DNA of 64,000 nucleotides from Ashinkailepas kermadecensis (GCA_034440615.1 JAOTOM010005108.1:558001-622000), one strand, 5' to 3'. Positions 47,640 to 61,220 are shown, counted from the first letter of the stretch. Translations and numbers: made by a program. Notes: a model not told the origin generated them from the letters alone.

Positions 47640-47700
47640 TCCGCGCCGGCGCGCCGGCGCAGTGTGCAGAGTAAGCCTCGGCGGCGGCTTACTCTGCACG
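47640..47700. promoter_or_regulatory. CpG-rich segment with 14-bp hairpin, possible promoter
   Basis: CGCGCCGGCGCGCCGGCGC is followed by GTGCAGAGTAAGCC (47,664-47,677), an 8-base loop and its exact complement. It is the most CpG-dense segment in this part of the window and is followed by tandem E-boxes. Promoter function is an inference. Confidence 0.35.
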
Positions 47701-47734
47701 CCGAATCGCATCGGTCACCCTCCGTCCGTCCGTC

Positions 47735-48025
47735 ACCCACCGCCGACTTTGTGACGCCGTGTATCACGTGACATACACACCCCAGAGCCTGGCAGTCTCC
47801 CGTCCGTCAGCCACCGCCGACTTTGTGACGCCGTGTATCACGTGACATACACACCCCAGAGCCTGGCAGTCTCCCGTCCGTCAGCCACCGCCGACTTTGT
47901 GACGCCGTGTATCACGTGACATACACACCCCAGAGCCTGGCAGTCTCCCGTCAGTCAGCCACCGCCGACTTTGTGACGCCGTGTATCACGTGACATACAC
48001 ACCCCAGAGCCTGGCAGTCTCAGAT
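47735..48025. repeat. 74-bp tandem repeat, 4 copies, each with a CACGTG E-box
   Basis: CGCCGACTTTGTGACG recurs at 47,741, 47,815, 47,889 and 47,963 with exact 74-bp spacing and almost no divergence. Each unit has GTATCACGTGACATAC, an extended E-box of the TCACGTGA type bound by bHLH-Zip factors such as USF/MITF/TFE. A plus-strand reading frame and a strong donor (CAGCAGG|GTGAGT near 48,250) follow. Confidence 0.88.
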
Positions 48026-49734
48026 ATGGGTCGTCCCTCGTGTTGGAAGGTTATGTGCGGCATAGACGAGCGGAAAAGCTGTGAAAACTAAGGAAAGTGA
48101 CACAGTGTGGCAACTATTTTAACCCGACAATTTTGCACAGTGTATTAAGTCTGAGGTGTATGCTGCATGCTTTCACGGACCGTGAAGGAGTACAGCTGCG
48201 GTCGGTCCACCGATTCCCTCAGCCGGTTCCGTATCCGATCCTGTGCCTGCAGCAGGGTGAGTCCCACAGTACGCCGGCCTCTTGCCCTCGCTCGTCTGGC
48301 GCCCCGGTTGACGCCTGATACGGGTACATTAATTGTGCTAAGCTGAGATAGAACAGTTAACGCAAGAAAGATTGGCATTTTCAATTTGTCGTTCCGTAGT
48401 TCCTGAGGCAATTTTGGTCTACCTCATTTTGTTAATCCCTAGTCATGTGAAGGTCACTGTCGAGGGTGCCGTTTGTCGTCGATCGGCGCCCTGTGTTCAA
48501 ATGCTGTCGTAAAATAAGGCGATATCGTGCTCTTGTTCTCCAATATCGAGAATACTGAAGCTTTATTCTAACACTATGACACGTATAAACAACAAGGCCA
48601 CCGATTATTTCATAGGCATGCAATGTGCAAGCTGACAATTTCCCAAGCAGATTATGTTCCGAAATGTAATGAGTGACATCAATGCAATGCGAGGTGTTAT
48701 GCCGCTTTTTGAGAATACGAAACCAAACATTCACTGTTCTCAAAATGATCCAACGTTTTTTCATCCACAGATTTGACTTTAAATTTGCCGACACCGCTGC
48801 GATCAGATGCGAAATCGATGTTTAAAATTACCCTTGTCTACCCTGATGTAAGATTTTCGCTTCTCCATAGTCTGCATTTTATAGCCCACAAGGCGTCTTT
48901 CCGGACGTTTTGGTCATATCTCAGCAACATAACCTGATGTTAACTTGACGCCCGGAACGTTATAATACAATCCAGCTTCCATTATGTACTCCGGTTGAGC
49001 AGTGACGGCTTGATACACAATAGAGACATGTTTCCATGTAATATGTCCTTTTAATTTTCGACCCGTAATCACTTTATTTCAGCTTGGTATTTTTGTTTTA
49101 TCACTACCTTGCGCCTATAACTTTTTCTTTTCACCGTATTTTGAACTGTTTGTTCATGATAAATATTTCAATGTATGTCTAATAACCGCAGAATAACGAA
49201 GTTGCGACCACACCTTGACTTATACTAGCTCTGGGTCTTCCGACCATAACCGACCATAGCCGACCGGACGTCTATTTTTGTTTGTTGTAATCATTTATCG
49301 GAAAGGCTGCCACATTGCATAGCAACATCATGAGTGCTTATGAGTTACCCTGGAAGCACCTTATTTCAGAAAAATTGACCCTCCATCTATCGTACTAGGG
49401 AAATGTTCGGGAGCAAAGAAAACAAGCCGAAAAAAACGTAAGTTTTAATTAATAACTTGTTGCTGGGCCCCAGGTCATTCAACCGCAGCGTGAATGAAGG
49501 TCTAGGTTCAGACTTATGTATATACGGTTGCAGGTGATCAGCATATACTTTTCTATGTGATGTCTGAAGGTGAATTCCATGCCAAAAAAATGTGAATGAA
49601 AATATGTAAGCAGAAAAAGCTAAGTTATTGGCTATCAAGATTAACTTTACACGGAAACCAATTGAAGCAGAATAAGCTAAAACTAAACTAAATTAAATTA
49701 AACACTTGATAATTTCTTAATAATGAGTTTCAGG

Positions 49735-49736
<2 letters not shown>
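48026..49736. other. non-coding, no gene established
   Basis: Includes a possible plus-strand first exon ending at a GTGAGT donor near 48,255, and AT-rich sequence after it. No recognisable protein. Confidence 0.35.
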
Positions 49737-49821
<85 letters not shown>

Positions 49822-49900
49822 CAGAGAGAGAGAGAGAGAGAGAGACAGAGACAGAGAGAGAGACAGAGACAGAGACAGAGACAGAGACATAGACAGAGAC

Positions 49901-49933
<33 letters not shown>

Positions 49934-50779
49934 CAGAGACAGAGACAGAGACAGAGACAGAGACAGAGACAGAGACAGAGACAGAGACAGAGACAGAGAC
50001 AGAGACAGAGACAGAGACAGAGACAGGGACAGAGACAGAGACAGGGACAGAGACAGAGACAGAGACAGAGACAGAGACAGAGACAGAGACAGAGACAGAG
50101 AGACAGAGACAGAGACAGAGACAGAGACAGAGACAGAGACAGAGACAAGACAGAGACAGAGACAGAGAGAGACAGAGACAGAGACAGAGACAGAGACAGA
50201 GACAGAGACAGAGACAGAGACAGAGACAGAGACAGAGACAGAGACAGAGACAGAGACAGAGACAGAGAGACAGAGACAGAGACAGAGACAAGAGACAGAG
50301 ACAGAGACAGAGACAGAGCAAGACAGAGACAGAGACAGAGACAGAGACAGAGACAGAGACAGAGCAGAGACAGAGACAGAGACAGAGACAGAGACAGAGA
50401 CAGAGACAGAGACAGAGACAGAGACAGAGACAGAGACAGAGACAGAGACAGAGACAGAGACAGAGACAGAGACAGAGACAGAGACAGAGACAGAGACAGA
50501 GACAGAGACAGAGACAGAGACAGAGACAGAGACAGAGACAGAGACAGAGACAGAGACAGAGACAGAGACAGAGACAGAGACAGAGACAGAGACAGAGACA
50601 GAGACAGAGACAGAGACAGAGACAGAGACAGAGACAGAGACAGAGACAGAGACAGAGACAGAGACAGAGACAGAGACAGAGACAGAGACAGAGACAGAGA
50701 CAGAGACAGAGACAGAGACAGAGACAGAGACAGAGACAGAGACAGAGACAGAGACAGAGACAGAGACAGAGACAGAGAC

Positions 50780-50876
<97 letters not shown>

Positions 50877-50880
50877 GAGA
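49737..50880. repeat. GA and GACAGA microsatellite, about 1.1 kb
   Basis: (GA)n at both edges and a near-perfect (GACAGA)n hexanucleotide array between about 49,860 and 50,785, with a few single-base slips. All long frames here (R-Q, S-L, C-L repeats) are artefacts. Confidence 0.98.
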
Positions 50881-51281
50881 GGGGTTTCTCAAAATCTAAA
50901 AAGTGTTATGAAATAAATATTGCCTTGGACAGATCCGACGAATGTTAGCTGTCGAAATCCGACTGGTTTGTCGAAATCGGATATTACATTGCCTTCCTAA
51001 CCAGATTTTTTTATGGAAACGCCCCTCCTTGTCCTACTCAGAAGCTGATCACATAGCTGAAGTTATTTCAGCTTGATGGCGGCATTTTCACAATGATCAA
51101 AGCAGATGGGTTAGCTTGGCTGGCCTGACATGGGAGCGACCTGTGACAATATCAGCCTGGTATGGGGTTCATCTGATCTTACTTGATTGGAAAATCAATG
51201 TGCTAACGTACGTGGCTCTTGCTGTCTAAGGGGCAAGGAACGGAACTTTTCCTTCAGCGGGTTATATTTCGTCCCTTCTGG

Positions 51282-51548
51282 CACAGCCACAGCGCGCTAT
51301 ATTCCGTCACAGTCACAGAGCGCTATATTCCACCACAGCTACAGCGCTCTATATTCCGTCACAGTCACAGAGCGCTATATTCCACCACAGCTACAGCGCT
51401 CTATATTCCGTCACAGTCACAGAGCGCTATATTCCACCACAGCTACAGCGCTCTATATTCCGTCACAGTCACAGAGCGCTATATTCCACCACAGCTACAG
51501 CGCTCTATATTCCGGCACAGTCACAGAGCGCTGTATTCCGTCACAGCC
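51282..51548. repeat. 52-bp tandem repeat (about 5 copies)
   Basis: GCGCTCTATATTCCGTCACA recurs with 52-bp spacing (for example 51,344 and 51,396). Each unit has a CAGAGCGCTATATTCC half that is itself similar, so the basic period is about 26 bp. Confidence 0.88.
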
Positions 51549-51994
51549 ACCGTGGTGGCTTTTCGCTGCGCACGTTAAGCTGGCTCTGTGCGCTAGAAGG
51601 TACTTGCTTATGATATGATACGACCCCACGTGTATTGGAACGTAAACTGTTGCAATCGTGTGCAGTAGTAGCGAAAAGGTTGGTGGCTCGTCATAATACC
51701 ACGAGAGTGAGGAAATGAGGCATGGTGTTGAGCATGGCAGTGTCTGTTGTTCGATAACCCATGTCATCTAAACGCTGCAGATCACCATCACCGAACTCGA
51801 CTGTTACAGCTTCCGATGAGATGCATGCTCACCACATAAAAGATCGCATTCATTTGTTGCGCAATCAAAAACATCCCTTTAAACACCACTGAATATCTTT
51901 ATGAAAGCATTTGATATCCTTTCATACATTGGTGGTTTTTCGACCAGAATAATACCTGATGATCTGTCAGGATGAGCCTGGCCGATCACCTCAC

Positions 51995-52079
51995 CCTTAG
52001 CACAGCAGTCTTCAATCCGCTGTAATATACGCTCGGCTAGTTCGGGAGTGCGCGACGTTGACGAACCATTCAACCCAAG
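51995..52079 (-). CDS. candidate upstream PKN exon
   Basis: An 85-bp open segment with acceptor CGTCAG|CTT and donor AAGG|GTGAGG. It encodes LGLNGSSTSRTPELAERI and ends EDCCAK. Its phase fits both the candidate exon at 52,402-52,486 and the exon at 46,198. I do not recognise the sequence as an HR1 repeat. It could be the variable stretch between HR1c and C2, or a chance match. Confidence 0.33.
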
Positions 52080-52401
52080 CTGACGATATTCAGCTGGCTT
52101 TGGTGCCTAGTCATGGTCAGGGACGTTTCTTGTCATACTTCTGGTGCGGAATCACATGCCAACATTCCCAGACGTGTTTAGTGCTGCTATATCTCACTAT
52201 ATGTAAGCGAAATCGCTATATTCGTGTATCCATGCCAGCTTCCCCAGTCATTTGACCATTGTATTCCAACAATCCAAGGACAAGTATTATGAATGCTACA
52301 GCGGGCGCTGAGGCGTGGAATGTGTTTGGAGGAGACTAATCTAAGGCCTTTATACCTATCACAGCCGTTCCTGTTTCAGTGTTGTGACACTTTTCGCTTA
52401 C

Positions 52402-52486
52402 CTGATGATGGAGTATTCCCTTGCTGAACCAAGGACGGGGAGATACGTCCCGTCCTGTATTTAAACTCTGATAAATCCGACTGAGT
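52402..52486 (-). CDS. candidate upstream exon
   Basis: An 85-bp segment with a good acceptor (TTTTTGTTTCAG|A) and donor (CATCAG|GTAAGC). In the frame that joins the next candidate it encodes LSRIYQSLNTGRDVSPRPW and ends LHHQ. No family recognised; another frame is also open. Support is splice-site quality and phase only. Confidence 0.3.
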
Positions 52487-52778
52487 CTGAAACAAAAATA
52501 TACTCGTCGTATCCACATGAATAACAGCACTGGGGTCTGGAGCAGAGCGTCGTGGTCACATCAGGACGACGGGGAGGCAGTACAGCGTGGAGAGAAGAGT
52601 GAGACTAGCCACTATCTCATCCCACTCAAGTGAAACAAAACAGTTCATAGTGCACATGGGTTCTGCACTGAGGGCGGAACGACCATCCCGCCACCCTTTT
52701 CGTCACATGTTGTCGATTACACCACCACGAGCTACGCCACATAGTTCTTCGGTTTAAGCGAATGTATATTATATATAC

Positions 52779-52895
<117 letters not shown>

Positions 52896-53207
52896 CATTA
52901 TACATGCCAGTATGTTTATATGATATGCATTCATTCACAACAATGGCACCATCAGCCGGTCTGCTGGTGAGTGTACAATGCACATGTCCCGCAGTCTGGG
53001 ACTAACTTTACCTCCGTAGCACTATTACTATTTTCTTTAAGCATGCTCATAACATGTGTAACGTTTGTTACTGTAGACCTTCAATGCTGCAATAGCAGTG
53101 CTACGGTAAACCACAGGTTTTTCGATAGCGTCATGGGAGGTGGGGAGAGAAAACAGAGAGGGAAAATGTTACCAACCCTTTATCCTTTTCTTCTCCCCTT
53201 CAATCTC

Positions 53208-53421
53208 TCTCGGGTCTCGGGTCTCGGGTCTCGGGTCTCGGGTCTCGGGTCTCGGGTCTCGGGTCTCGGGTCTCGGGTCTCGGGTCTCGGGTCTCGGGTC
53301 TCGGGTCTCGGGTCTCGGGTCTCGGGTCTCGGGTCTCGGGTCTCGGGTCTCGGGTCTCGGTCCCGGTCTCGGTCCCGGTCTCGGTCCCGGTCCTGGTCCC
53401 GGTCTCGGGTCTCGGGTCTCG

Positions 53422-53455
<34 letters not shown>

Positions 53456-53460
53456 CACGG
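53208..53460. repeat. GGGTCTC 7-bp minisatellite
   Basis: About 25 copies of GGGTCTC, then GGTCCC/GGTCTC variants of 6 bp, then GGTCTC. It grades into the GC-rich segment that begins the next array. The unit contains GGTCTC. Confidence 0.95.
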
Positions 53461-53619
53461 TCGGCTCACCGGCCCGTGACAGTGGCGGCCACGGTCGGCT
53501 CGCCGGCACGGAGGGCGGATGATCGCACAGCGCGTGGGCCGACAACGGCGCCGGCCGACATCCGTGCCAGCACCGACGAGGCCACACCACAAACAAAGCC
53601 GGCCACCGGCGCACCCAAA

Positions 53620-54360
53620 CAGACCCCGGCCACACCGGCAGGTGGGAGGGGCGTGATGCTAGACCGAGGTATCACTCAAACAGACCCCGGCCACACTGGT
53701 AGGTGAGAGGGGCGTGATGCTGGACCGAGGTATCACCCAAACAGACTCCGGCCATACCACGCCGGCAGGTGGGAGGGGCGTGACGCCAGACCGAGGTATC
53801 TCCCAAACAGACCCCGGCCACACCGGTAGGTGGGAGGGGCGTGATGCTGGACCGAGGTATCACTCAAACAGACCCCGGCCACACCGGCAGGTGGGAGGGG
53901 CGTGATGCTGGACCGATGTATCTGTCAAACAGACCCCGGCCATACCACGCCGGCAGGTGGGAGGGGCGTGACGCCAGACCGAGGTATCTCCCAAACAGAC
54001 CCCGGCCACACCGGTAGGTGGGAGGGGCGTGACGCCAGACCGAGGTATCTCCCAAACAGACCCCGGCCACACCGGCAGGTGAGAGGGGCGTGATGCTGGA
54101 CCGAGGTATCACCCAAACAGACCCCGGCCATACCACGCCGGCAGGTGGGAGGGGCGTGACGCCAGACCGAGGTATCTCCCAAACAGACCCCGGCCATCAC
54201 CGGCAGGTGGGAGGGGCGTGACGCCAGACCGAGGTATCTCCCAAACAGACCCCGGCCATACCACGCCGGCAGGTGGGAGGAGCGTGACGCCAGACCGAGG
54301 TATCTCCCAAACAGACCCCGGCCATCACCGGCAGGTGGGAGGGGCGTGACGCCGGACCCG
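53620..54360. repeat. 61/66-bp minisatellite (about 12 copies)
   Basis: Units of 61 bp, or 66 bp where CACCGG is TACCACGCCGG, built on GGTGGGAGGGGCGTGAYGC, ACCGAGGTATC and CAAACAGACCCCGGCC. The two lengths partly alternate. It contains CGGCAG|GTGGGAGG in each unit. No exon was found at either edge that would explain it as an exon-edge repeat. Confidence 0.92.
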
Positions 54361-55381
54361 GTTATCGCTGACGGCAGGTGCGGCCGGGGTATCACTGACG
54401 GCGCATGGGAGGGCCGGGGTATCACTGACGGCGAGCTGTCACCGTGAGGAGACACTAGTGGTTTCCAGCTCCTCACACCACGACTACCACGACCATGGCA
54501 ACAGCACCAGCCAGCGGCGAAATGTTGCTGCACTAATTCCAGCGACTGGACAGTACTGCCTTCATCAGATTAGGGCAGCTTAGATGGATCCGGGCTGCTG
54601 GAAATCAATACGATAAAATGCGTATGAATTTGGGCATGGAGCAGGTACATTGTGATAGCACATTATTACGTATTGTGGCGGCTTCACACATGCTTTTCTT
54701 AGGTAGCAAATCAGACATAAAATTGGAAACATTCTGCTGCATCCGGATAGATGACATCAAGTACATGTACTTCAGCCCTATTCTATTAGTGCAATGACAT
54801 CAAACAGTTGTGTACCAGTATCGCATCACTAACATGGGCGTCGCCGCCGCTGAGGTCCCTGGGGTCCAGTGGGAGTCGCCACCACTGAGGTCCCTGGGGC
54901 AGGACTCCACTTGATTTTTTTCCACCACCATCTTAGACTTTTAACTTGAAAATTGATCCCGTACCTCAAGAATGGACCCTGCCTGGAAACTGAAGGAGGC
55001 GAAGCCTTTGATCACTAGTGTTAGGACACGTCTTTAGGTATTTCGAATGTGTACTTGTCACTTCGCAACTATAGAAGTATTTCATGCGGTATCACCTCGC
55101 AGAACATCGAGTCCATATAGCGGACCATTGTGACAGCTGGCCAGGGACGTGGGCTCGAGACCACAGGCTGTTTACTATTCCAACCGGCACGTCCAGCCAA
55201 CAGCTAGACAGATCGGGTCTCAGCCGCCTGGGACGCGTCCACACGTCGGCGGAACGCTCGACTCTCGGCTAAAAATATGCCTGTTGAACTAAAAATTCGG
55301 GATCGGGTTATGAGCTCACGTCTCGCGCCATTAATTCTGCTTGGTGTATATGACGTCAAAAGCCTGTCTCAGATAGCGAGC
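54361..55381. other. non-coding, nothing recognised
   Basis: Decayed edge of the minisatellite, then unremarkable sequence including a two-copy CCACTGAGGTCCCTGGGG motif at 54,845-54,900. Confidence 0.4.
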
Positions 55382-56394
55382 TTAACACGCGCACTGGAGG
55401 GGGGGGGGGGGGGGCGAAATCCGCCCACCCCTCCGGTTTTTCGTAAATAACTCCCGTTTTTACCGGTCGATATACGCCATTATTTGCGTACCTGCTTAGA
55501 AATGTCCGGCGCGTCGTGTAAAGCAAGAATAACGGATATCGGCCGACATTTTTTTTTTTTTTTTTCGAGTTAGAGGCCGTTAAATTCAAAACATTTCGTA
55601 GCGCCAGACCACAAAAATCGGAGTTGATGCGTTTCCCGTATATCGGCAAAAGGGAAGTGTTCTTGGCAACACTAGCGACTTGTTTGATGTATATTGTTAT
55701 GCTATATAGTTTCAAGGCCACATTAGGTCACCGAGGTCAAGTCAGGTCAAGTTCATGACAGGTCAATTGAACCAAACTTGGTCAACTGAAATGTTGTCAT
55801 AAATGCAAGTGACTGTCATGCGATTGATGTCATTTTGCATGTTACTCCCTACACATCCGGAAAACTACTGTTTGTCATTGTGTACCTAAGCGTTTCCACA
55901 CTTCATTCATGTACTTCACTCCTTTCTTCGCCAAGCCGATTGCGCCGAGCATCCTGACTGAGCAGTCGGGCGGGCGGCTCGGTTCCGGTAACTGGAACTG
56001 GCAACTGACCTGATAAAGGGCTGTTATATAGATGACCTGAGGTCAAATTCCTGGTCTAGCATCTGTATTGCATCATTAGCCATGTCCAAAACATCACTGA
56101 TGCCCATTTTGGAGAACTTAAGCACAATCACAGCGATCCATAACAATGACAAGCCAGACCACGCAAAACAAGCAAATTATGACATATGTGACTTTATTTG
56201 ACCTTGAAAATATTGATCTAAGGTCATCAAATTTTCACACAATAGACTTCACTACGGCACCCATCCACCCTCATAATTTCGTTACTCTAGCTTTAATAGC
56301 AGCCTAGATCTTAGTGGGGCGGAATCCGCCCACCCCCCTCCAGTGCGCGTAATTTTCAGAGGCCCTCCAGGGGGCCCTCCAGGGCGCGTGCTAA
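55382..56394 (+). mobile_element. TTAA-flanked MITE, copy 3 (1.0 kb)
   Basis: Colinear with copy 1 at 10,499-11,427: TTAACACGCGCACTGGA start, the G-run, GCGAAATCCGCCC, ATACGCCAT, the AGGTCA cluster (55,715-55,765), CCGGTAACTGGAAC, and TGACCTGAGGTCA at about 56,033. The right end reads GGGCGCGTGCTAA, with one change from TTAA and a duplicated GGCCCTCCAGGG. Confidence 0.7.
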
Positions 56395-57840
56395 TCTTCG
56401 CCAGGCTGGCCAAGTGGAGATCTCGAGACACTCCTCAGACTTTTTCCGGTATGGTGGTCGAATGAAACACGAAGTCTTTAGTGCACCTTCTTACCCATTA
56501 GCTTGACATATTTCGTGGAAACATTAGGCTCATGTTATCAAAAGTCATGACCCGAGACGGGTCAAAGAGTAATGTTCCAAATTGTTCAAAGTGTCGCCAT
56601 TGCGACATATCAACATCAAACTCAGATCATGGGCATGTTGTTTTTCCATCAAGACGAACAGCTCTGCTATCTCGAAAGACTACTTCGTGTCAAAGTTGCT
56701 GACCTGATGTTCGGTTAATGTCCGCGAATTTCCTTATTGCGTGGTGAAGGCTGAATGTGGCGTCACACAGATAATGATAGAGAGCATGCCGTAAACATTC
56801 TGGTTAAAAACATGCCACAAGTCAATTTCATCAGGTCAGATTAAATATCATGTATATTTTACACATTGCCATGTCATGCAGAATGTTGCTGTTCCTCGTC
56901 ATGGCATATTTGAATTCGGTTTCAGCGCCACCTAAGTCGTGCAACATGATATTGGGTGGAGAACGAATCATCTGAGGTGACCTGACCTCGTGTGATCTGA
57001 CCTTATTTGACCTGATTTGACCCTGCTATGGAACTACTTTCAAAACAGTGTGCACTTAGATAAACGCTGAAATTTCCGTTTTATCACTCTATACAGCTTC
57101 CCAACTTCACCATGGTCCAGTCACGAGGTCAGAAGCTGGCTGGTGTACACAGATATTTCAGTATCACATCATTTATTCTTGAGAATACAATTTGCACTCT
57201 TTAAAGGTGATGTACTGGGGTATTCAAGCTCGCACTTCCTCACCTGAGCATAAGCTTGACATGGCCAGACCTTGGTATTTTCGGATGCCAAACAGATGCA
57301 AACATTTTGCTTCAATAATTATCTTGAAAGGATCTGATACATATATTCACATTTACTAGGGCACTTCCCAAGATATAGGTCATGTCACTGGGTTGACCTA
57401 TTATGTCCCATATGCATCTCAGTATTGCCATAAATGGAGGAAATGTCTGTGACATGAGCTCTAGACTGCGTTGGCTTCCCAAATGACGTCTTACTTCCGT
57501 CCCTCGCATGCTTAGTTCGGAAGCTGGCTTTCAAGCCTGATTTTGCTCAGACTTGACCTACCCTGCCCTGACCTTTCTGTTTCACTATGATCAATATGAA
57601 TGTATTCATATATGTTAGTTATTGACCAAAATGCCAATTTATGGTATGCTTCGTCTCTCAATGACAAGGGCTTTCTAACGGAGCTTTACATTTTATCCTA
57701 GCTTACACAATCGGAAGTGAGTAGGGAGGCTTTCAGGCACCCTCCCCTTCGCCGGCCCGGTGAAGGGGAATTTGCATGCCCACCTGGTAAGGGGCGAGGC
57801 TAAGGTTCATAGGGCAAATCAAAACAAACACTTAGACACA
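56395..57840. other. non-coding, no gene seen
   Basis: A run of TGACCT/TGACCTG motifs at 56,975-57,030 resembles those in the MITEs. A CCCCTTC...GAAGGGG hairpin lies at about 57,745. No exon. Confidence 0.4.
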
Positions 57841-57867
57841 TACAGGTGTAAAGTCATGCATGCAGCA

Positions 57868-57962
57868 CACACATAAGCACACACACACACACCCACCTAC
57901 ACGCACACGCACACACACACGCACACACACACACACACCTACACACACACGCACATACACAT

Positions 57963-58004
<42 letters not shown>

Positions 58005-58007
58005 ACA

Positions 58008-58068
<61 letters not shown>
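57868..58068. repeat. CA microsatellite
   Basis: (CA)n with occasional CACACAG and CACGCA variants, about 200 bp. Confidence 0.97.
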
Positions 58069-58069
<1 letters not shown>

Positions 58070-61000
58070 GAAACAGGAGTGGGAAATATGTTTGTCAGCC
58101 GTTTCCGTAGACTGGCACCGTTGTCCAGCTTAGTTGGTGCCGGGTCGCAACTGGTCCGCCTTCAAGGAGACGGACGAGGCATATGGTCTGCCAGTAAGGA
58201 GACTGACGGGGAATCTGGTCCGCGTCAAGGAGACGAGATAGGAATATGGGCGCCGTAAGATCAGATTCACGCCATTAACAACGTTGTGTGTCTGATAACA
58301 TGGATCAAAACACGCACTTATAATGGTGAGCGTTCTCTGAATACTGGCCTACGAGACATTGGCATAAATCCTCCATCGTCATAATCAATGCGAGGTTTTC
58401 ACACATGTCCCACCAAAAACGGAAATGAGGATTATGTCGCTGAAAATTACGACGCCTATCAATGAAATAGCCTGAATCCACACCAGTTCTAAGGTGATGG
58501 TTGGATTTAGTTTCGTACTTCCCAAAGCCCCAGTGGCCGTTACGCTTCCTCCTCATTTATAGATGTAAATAGCACTTGAGGGCGTTGTTCAGAACAACGA
58601 AGGAAGACGGAAAGACGTGAAATCGGATATGTGCAACATTGTCAGTAGCTAAATATAACGCGAAAACAATATCTACCAACAAAGAAAGAGCGTGTTGCTA
58701 CTGCCAGCGGCACGGTTGGCTCTGAACGTTACATACACAACCTATATTCAGCAATGAGAGCTATATCATCGTGCTGATCGATGCGCTCTCAAGCCAAATA
58801 ACAAGCAACAACAAACAGCCTATATCCAGCACCTGGACGCCTGACTTCCGTGGTCAATGTGGTGGCTAACTAATGCCGCCACTATACCTGGCATGCGTGC
58901 TTCACACAGGTGGCAATGTTTGTTGACGTACGCATTAGCCGCCTTCCTTTCGAGACCTCTATTGGAGTCAAATCACCAAATAAATAACTGCATTGGTGCG
59001 CGGAGAGGATTTATCGCCGACAGGCCGGCACAATGGCCCACGTGACACGTTGGCTTTATTCTAACCCTATGCAGTGACAGGGGTTGGCTAAAATTATCAT
59101 GTTCGAATGGAAGTGTGATGTGTGAACTAATTCGTGACGCTAATATTATGTTCAACGCTATGCTCGGGAGAGGTTGCTTTCATGTATTCTATCCGTGCAT
59201 GTGCAAGATGAGCAGGTCAGAGTAGTTTAATTTATGTAATGCCATGCACATTAGCTATGCTGAATTATTTGGATGAGGATAAAGCTGTCTTATCGGTCGC
59301 CCACGTTGCGGCGGCCCGATGCACACCTGCCTACCATTGGTATGCACACCTCCCTGCCATTGGTATGCACACCTCCCTACCCAGAGAGAGTCATTTTCTC
59401 CGCGGCCACGGGAAAACTGCGTGCATTAGTAGGCCACCTCTTGGTGTGGCTGATAGGTCAACCGTCCCTTGCCGACGTCAAGGTATAACAATGGAAATAA
59501 GCGGCCACGGGAAAACAGCGTGCATTAGTAGGCCACCTTTTGGTGTGGCTGATAGGCTCTTGCCGACGTCATGGCGTAACACATGCAAACAAACAGACGT
59601 GGGAAAATTGCATGTCAAGTTTCTGACTAATAACGTCATAAGAGGGAGCATGTCAAACTGTGTTTCGAAAACAACGCGAATTATCTTTAATCGTCACCGA
59701 TCGCCCCGAATGGCCAGTGCTGGCTGTGGCAAGGTGAAAAGCAACTCAGCTAACTTGTTTACCTTGACCTTTCCAAGGCCATTAGAGGTGATTGACACGA
59801 CATAATCTCCGATAGTCTTTATCGACTTGAGTCGCTCTGGGGATGAGTTGGAAGCTAAAATTGCCTTTTGCGTGCATTTATGTGCCTCAGTGATACAAAT
59901 GAGTGTCCTAGGGTACTATTTCCGAAGCTTTCAAAACTAGGTGAACAATTGGACTTAATCCTACCCTTGGCCCATGAACCATAATGTCATGTCCAGATCG
60001 TACATCGCCAATATCCCAATGTACCAAGAGATACCATAATGAACATATCCGATATGTATCGGTTATATTTTTACACATGTAGTGACGGAACATGGAAATC
60101 CACTATTATGGCGAAATATTAACTTTTAATCTGGCCTGGAAGGTCAAGCAGTAAGCTACAAATGCCAGTCGCGAGATCTCGTCTAGTCATAGTATTCCGA
60201 GTCGTCTTTTTGTATGTCGCTAGTACCCTGGCTATGATTGCATCAACCCCCTGCACTGGATAAGGTGGCACGATGCTGATCACAACAGCTAATTACACCA
60301 CCGATTGTTTTGAGCTGGATGCTATATGGTGGGATTTTATCGAGTACTTCTCCCCGCACAATATAGATATGCGAAGCCAGATAAAATAGAACTCGGAGAA
60401 AAATCGGTGACTTACATATACATCGGCTTGCCTACTTCCCCCACCAGGTGTGTAGGATCGCAAGATTGGTTGAAGGGGCTCAGCCCTGGGTCGATCAACT
60501 TTGGATACCCCCAAATACCAATTTCTCCCCAGATTTGGCCACTTTATTTTGCCATTTTGAAGACAAAAAAATCAATTTCATAAACATGATTTCTCTTTTT
60601 CCAGTTTTTTGGGAGTGGTTAATCAGAAACTACTACCGAATATGGAGAACGTTATTGTTTTGATATTTTGATATGCTACTTCAAATTTCCATCGATTAAA
60701 ACGAATTTAAAACAGTACGAAAAGAAACAACATATAACCATCATAGCAAACTCGACATTGCGGTCAGTGCTAAATGACCAGTCTGATTATCGATGTGAGA
60801 AAACTTAAACCAGGATTGCTTGTACAATTTCAATTTGTCAAAGAGGACAGTCACTACCAATACTAAAAAAATACTGAGAAGATCCGCGAAAATGTTATTA
60901 CGACTCATTATAAATTTTGGTCCATCTTACAACTACCTATGTTGAACACGAGTAGTATGTCGTACTCGACATTTATGCAGCATTGCTTGATTTTTTTTCA

Positions 61001-61220
61001 TTTTTCATGGGTTTGACTTCCAAAGTTCCGGGGGAAGTTGAGCTGCCAAGTTGGGGGCGGGGGGGGAGGGGGTGAGCTGCAAGTTGAGGGACTGGAGCCC
61101 TTCCAACTGAATATAATCCTACACCCCTGTCCCCGCCTCTTCCTTTCTGACCATCCTCACTTTAAAATGAATGTTGTTACCGCCCATTGCTCGAATGAAG
61201 TCCAGACATTCCGGCACGAA
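58069..61220. other. non-coding, no gene seen
   Basis: It holds a short degenerate AAGGAGACGG repeat (58,160-58,240), a three-copy ATTGGTATGCACACCTCCCT repeat (about 59,315-59,380) and two copies of CGGCCACGGGAAAAC at 59,402 and 59,502. None forms a recognisable gene. Confidence 0.4.

Noticed and set aside
48145..48411. Possible HR1-like helix (LLQAQDRIRNRLRES) on the minus strand
   Set aside because: No KEGAEN-like core and no clear acceptor or donor on that strand; a plus-strand donor overlaps it.
49698..50892. Long open frames (384-391 codons) across the GACAGA array
   Set aside because: Same reason: simple repeat without stops.
58305..58556. 83-codon minus-strand frame
   Set aside because: No recognisable family, no splice sites in phase with the kinase exons.
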